Of a stretch of 30,254 bases of DNA, positions 29,969 through 30,254 are shown piece by piece; the stretch's first letter is position 1, and every line of letters begins with the position of its first letter. This DNA comes from Sphaerochaeta sp. (GTDB lineage Bacteria; Spirochaetota; Spirochaetia; Sphaerochaetales; Sphaerochaetaceae): NCBI GenBank assembly GCA_003456855.1, contig DMOO01000243.1, positions 1 through 30,254 of the forward strand, written 5' to 3'. The translations under genes were made by a program, and so were the position numbers. Below the pieces are notes generated by a model. It had not been told where the DNA came from, did not search any database, and saw only the letters and a program-made list of their open reading frames with translations.

Positions 29969-30254
29969 ATGTACGCACTCGTAGAAATTCTTGGAAAGCA
30001 GTACAAGGCAGAAGAGGGTAAGAGCATTCAGGTCGATCTGGTCAACGCAGAGATCGGTGCTAAGGTTTCTTACGATTCTGTTCTTGCAGTTGTCAAGGAA
30101 GATGACGTTAAGTTTGGCGCACCATATGTTGAAGGTGCCAGTATTGAAGCAACACTCGAGTCCAACACAAAGGGCGACAAGGTTCGTGTCTTCAAGTATC
30201 ACAGGAGAAAGGGATATCGCAGGACCCAGGGTCACAGACAGCAGTATTCAATTC
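29969..30254 (+). CDS. rplU: 50S ribosomal protein L21 (partial, runs off the window)
   Basis: The first 95 codons are present; the gene continues beyond the window and should need only a few more. MYALVEILGKQYKAEEG at the start and VFKYHRRKGYRRTQGHRQ near the end are the L21 hallmarks. L21 binds 23S rRNA domain V/II contacts in the large subunit. In most bacteria rplU is followed by rpmA (L27) and obgE, which may lie just outside. It has its own -10 box and ribosome-binding site, and is divergent from tetR. Confidence 0.95.
   Translation, partial: MYALVEILGKQYKAEEGKSIQVDLVNAEIGAKVSYDSVLAVVKEDDVKFGAPYVEGASIEATLESNTKGDKVRVFKYHRRKGYRRTQGHRQQYSI

Noticed and set aside
1..30254. CRISPR array, insertion sequence, prophage or integrase
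   Set aside because: No regularly spaced repeats, transposase or integrase motifs, or terminal inverted repeats were found on either strand by reading.

Overview
The window (30,254 bases) looks like chromosome from a spirochaete, probably a Sphaerochaeta-like gut or anaerobic lineage. This is inferred from the class I (archaeal-type) lysyl-tRNA synthetase, which spirochaetes characteristically carry, from two tandem outer-membrane barrel-type proteins with spirochaete-like signal peptides, and from an anaerobe-type fumarate reductase set. I ran no database search. Coding density is high. No insertion sequence, prophage or CRISPR array is visible.

Left part (1-5700): the last codons of a dicarboxylate/amino-acid:cation symporter and its terminator; a PH-like protein translationally coupled to an aspartate/glutamate-type racemase; an unrecognised membrane protein; then a four-gene operon with an unrecognised anchored protein, a cytochrome b-type anchor, the flavoprotein and the iron-sulfur subunit of a fumarate reductase/succinate dehydrogenase. 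A bidirectional terminator separates this operon from a tRNA(CAU) gene on the minus strand.

Middle (5800-20800): two paralogous outer-membrane proteins; class I lysS facing era; clpP; a secreted endonuclease/exonuclease/phosphatase-family lipoprotein; a polysaccharide export pair (OPX protein plus Wzc-like tyrosine kinase); a DUF1538-type membrane protein with a tandem P-II-like protein; an RlmI-type rRNA methyltransferase; and a small exported protein with an Ala/Glu-rich tail.

Right part (20800-30254): pta; a short comEC; then a run of closely spaced genes (rsmA, mtaB, a stand-alone E2-like acyltransferase, a biotin ligase, argS) that is dominated by translation and RNA modification; a TetR-type repressor on the minus strand with a likely self-operator; and the start of rplU at the window edge.

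Two regulatory themes stand out. First, several first genes of transcription units have a -10 box only 4-13 bases from the start codon and no Shine-Dalgarno sequence, which points to leaderless or near-leaderless mRNAs (lysS, era, rsmA, the first OMP gene). Second, a 35-base element, identical at 32 positions and placed exactly 9 bases before ATG, precedes two otherwise unlinked genes: the secreted nuclease-family lipoprotein and comEC. This suggests a shared, possibly DNA-uptake-related, regulon and is the most interesting signal in the window.
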